Positions 6,668-7,897 of a DNA stretch of 7,897 bases are shown here, in pieces. The position numbers were made by a program, and so were the translations under genes. The notes beneath the pieces were generated by a model, which was not told where the DNA came from, made no database searches, and saw only the letters and a list, made by a program, of their open reading frames with translations. Positions within the stretch are counted from its first letter, which is position 1, and each line of letters begins with the position of its first letter. Source of the stretch: Pseudomonadota bacterium (GTDB taxonomy: Bacteria > Pseudomonadota > Gammaproteobacteria > Xanthomonadales > Rhodanobacteraceae); contig JAJZGE010000063.1 in assembly GCA_021798675.1 (NCBI GenBank), forward strand, positions 1 through 7,897, written 5' to 3'.

Positions 6668-7051
6668 CTACTGCCCCAGGTTGCCCTTCAGGGGCACGCT
6701 CTTGTCGAAATGCAGCAGGAAGTCGATGTTGTACATGAAGGGAATCTTCTTGTCGTACACCACATTGAGATTGCTCGCGCCGCCCGAGTCACGCGTGATC
6801 GTGATGTCGGCAGGCTTGATGGTGGAATCGTCCACGTACTGGAAATTCATCTTGAACATCAGCTCGCGGCGGATATCGTCCAGCGTCTTGCCATTGCTGC
6901 CCTCGGTGGCGATCTGGTTCATCGCCTTGACCACACCCATGTACTCGGAATAGGACGGCAGCAGCTTCATCGCCATGAAGCCGAAGAAGCCCACGATCGC
7001 CATGATCAACAAAAACCCGATCAGCGTGACACCCGCCTGTTTCGATTTCAT
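6668..7051 (-). CDS. DUF4845 single-pass membrane protein
   Basis: A 127-residue protein of unknown function, family DUF4845, regularly found between lepB and rnc in beta- and gammaproteobacteria. The N-terminus, MKSKQAG then VTLIGFLLIM, has one hydrophobic segment (about 8-30) and resembles a type IV prepilin leader: short, basic, Gly7 at the -1 position. The pilin Glu5 is replaced by Gly12. After LLPSYSEYM there is a small soluble domain (about 35-127) with DIRRELMFKMNF and DITITRDSGG, probably periplasmic. The ATG at 7051 has a strong Shine-Dalgarno sequence, so the longer frame back to 7150 is rejected. It lies 124 bp after lepB and abuts rnc, so it shares their mRNA. Its steady linkage to lepB suggests a role at the membrane, but no function can be given. 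Confidence 0.88.
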   Translation of the reverse strand: MKSKQAGVTLIGFLLIMAIVGFFGFMAMKLLPSYSEYMGVVKAMNQIATEGSNGKTLDDIRRELMFKMNFQYVDDSTIKPADITITRDSGGASNLNVVYDKKIPFMYNIDFLLHFDKSVPLKGNLGQ

Positions 7052-7060
7052 AGTCCCCTC
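7052..7060 (-). promoter_or_regulatory. Shine-Dalgarno of the DUF4845 gene
   Basis: GAGGGGACT (7060-7052, minus strand) directly precedes the ATG at 7051. It is one of the clearest ribosome-binding sites in the window and decides this start over in-frame upstream ATGs. Confidence 0.65.
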
Positions 7061-7101
7061 GCTATGCCGCATGCGCGGCGTGCCCATCATGGTTGGATGC
7101 T

Positions 7102-7172
7102 GCGCCGGCGCGCTGTCCGCACCGATCCGGCGCGCCGATGATGCCAGCAAATGCCGGCGCTGTCGGCGCGCC
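7102..7172. repeat. GC-only inverted and direct repeats in the lepB-DUF4845 spacer
   Basis: GCGCCGG (7102-7108) and CCGGCGC (7127-7133) form a perfect 7-bp inverted repeat around 18 bases. GCCGGCGCGCTGTC (7104-7117) recurs as GCCGGCGCTGTC (7153-7164), differing by a 2-base indel. Each copy is followed by the palindrome GGCGCGCC, at 7129-7136 and 7165-7172. The pattern looks like an imperfect partial duplication. In the mRNA it lies after the lepB stop and upstream of the DUF4845-rnc start, so it could form a stem that is processed or slows transcription. There is no T-run for an intrinsic terminator. Confidence 0.5.
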
Positions 7173-7175
7173 CGG

Positions 7176-7897
7176 TCAATGGATCAGGGTGCCGATGCGG
7201 TGGAAATCGATGCCGCCGGTGCCCCAGCCCTTCCAGCTCATCCAGATCAGGAACGCCTTGCCGACCAGGTTCTGCTCCGGCATGCAGCCCCACCAACGGC
7301 TGTCCAGGCTGTTCTCGCGATCGTCGCCCATCACCAGGTAACAGCCCTTGGGCACCTTCGAAGGCACCAGTGCATTGGGAATCGGCTGGGTCGCCATCCG
7401 CTCGGGCATGCGCGCGATCAGGTGGTTCATCTTGCCCAGATGCTCGGTCCAGATGGTAGCGCCGTAATTCAGCAGCGTGGCATCCTCCGGGCGCTGGGGG
7501 TTGCCGACGTACGGGCCGATCTCATCATCCACCACCGGCTTGCCGTTGATCACGATCTGGCTGTCGTGCACTTCCACGGTGTCGCCCGGCAGGCCGATCA
7601 CGCGCTTGATCCAGTTCTGGCTCTGCACCGGCAAGTGCGGATCCGGACAGGTATTGTCAGGACCGAGCATCGGCGGCCCGCTCTCGTCGCCGCCCACGCG
7701 GATCAGCTTGCCGCTGCCGTCATGGCACAGGTAGCCGGGAAAGCGGAACACCACCACGTCGCCGCGCTTGGGTTCGCCGACGGCGAGAAACTTGTTGTTG
7801 AACGCAGGCAGGCGCAGACCGTAGGCAAACTTGTTGACCAGGATGAAATCGCCCACGTCCAGCGTCGGCATCATCGAGCCGGAGGGAATCCGGAACG
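7176..7897 (-). CDS. lepB: LepB, signal peptidase I, C-terminal part
   Basis: LepB removes signal peptides from exported proteins at the periplasmic face of the inner membrane by a Ser/Lys dyad. About 239 residues are visible; the N-terminal membrane segments lie beyond the window edge. At the edge the frame reads FRIPSGSMMPTL, with the catalytic Ser of SGSM at 7877-7875. Then come GDFILVNKFAYGLRLP, PKRGDVVVFRFP, and NWIKRVIGLPGD with the catalytic Lys at 7607-7605. Box E is GDDRENSLDSRWWG. About 40 residues separate RFP from NWIKR, including two cysteines; in E. coli LepB this stretch is only a few residues. The stop at 7178-7176 is 124 bp before the DUF4845 start. It heads the visible part of the cluster; lepA often lies upstream in relatives but is not seen here. 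Confidence 0.97.
   Translation of the reverse strand, partial: FRIPSGSMMPTLDVGDFILVNKFAYGLRLPAFNNKFLAVGEPKRGDVVVFRFPGYLCHDGSGKLIRVGGDESGPPMLGPDNTCPDPHLPVQSQNWIKRVIGLPGDTVEVHDSQIVINGKPVVDDEIGPYVGNPQRPEDATLLNYGATIWTEHLGKMNHLIARMPERMATQPIPNALVPSKVPKGCYLVMGDDRENSLDSRWWGCMPEQNLVGKAFLIWMSWKGWGTGGIDFHRIGTLIH

Noticed and set aside
5939..7141. A 400-codon plus-strand open frame across rnc and the DUF4845 gene
   Set aside because: It runs antisense to two well-identified genes, crosses their junction, and encodes a low-complexity, His/Gln/Arg-rich product.

Overview
This window is a GC-rich chromosomal segment that looks like housekeeping DNA from a gammaproteobacterium. The gene order and protein style suggest the Xanthomonadales, most likely the Rhodanobacteraceae (Dyella/Rhodanobacter-like). 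That placement is inferred from the DUF4845-rnc linkage, the DUF1318 lipoprotein beginning CVTINVYFP, and the high GC; no search was run. I see no mobile element, tRNA, rRNA, CRISPR array or phage gene. Eight protein genes fill almost the whole window. Seven lie on the minus strand and one on the plus strand.

Right block (7897 down to 4154, minus strand): lepB (3' part only), a DUF4845 membrane protein, rnc, era and recO. This is the classic lepB-rnc-era-recO cluster, with the DUF4845 gene inserted as in many beta- and gammaproteobacteria. It combines signal peptide cleavage, double-stranded RNA processing, small-subunit ribosome assembly and RecF-pathway recombination. The DUF4845 stop codon directly abuts the GTG start of rnc. 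The lepB-DUF4845 spacer carries GC-only inverted and direct repeats.

Centre (3385-4134, plus strand): a receiver-Hpt phosphorelay protein without an output domain. It is convergent with recO (19 bp between stops) and divergent from the ydbH-like gene (45 bp between starts).

Left block (3339 down to 1, minus strand): a ydbH-like gene for a large AsmA/TamB-like beta-rich periplasmic protein, then a lipoprotein whose N-terminus resembles YnbE and whose C-terminus is YdbL/DUF1318, then the 5' part of rlmD (23S rRNA m5U1939 methyltransferase). In E. coli, YdbH, YnbE and YdbL are three proteins forming an intermembrane bridge for lipid transport. Here the second and third appear fused into one lipoprotein, which is the most interesting point in the window.

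I found no convincing new defence or mobile system. The long open frames opposite the real genes are what is expected from high-GC codon usage.
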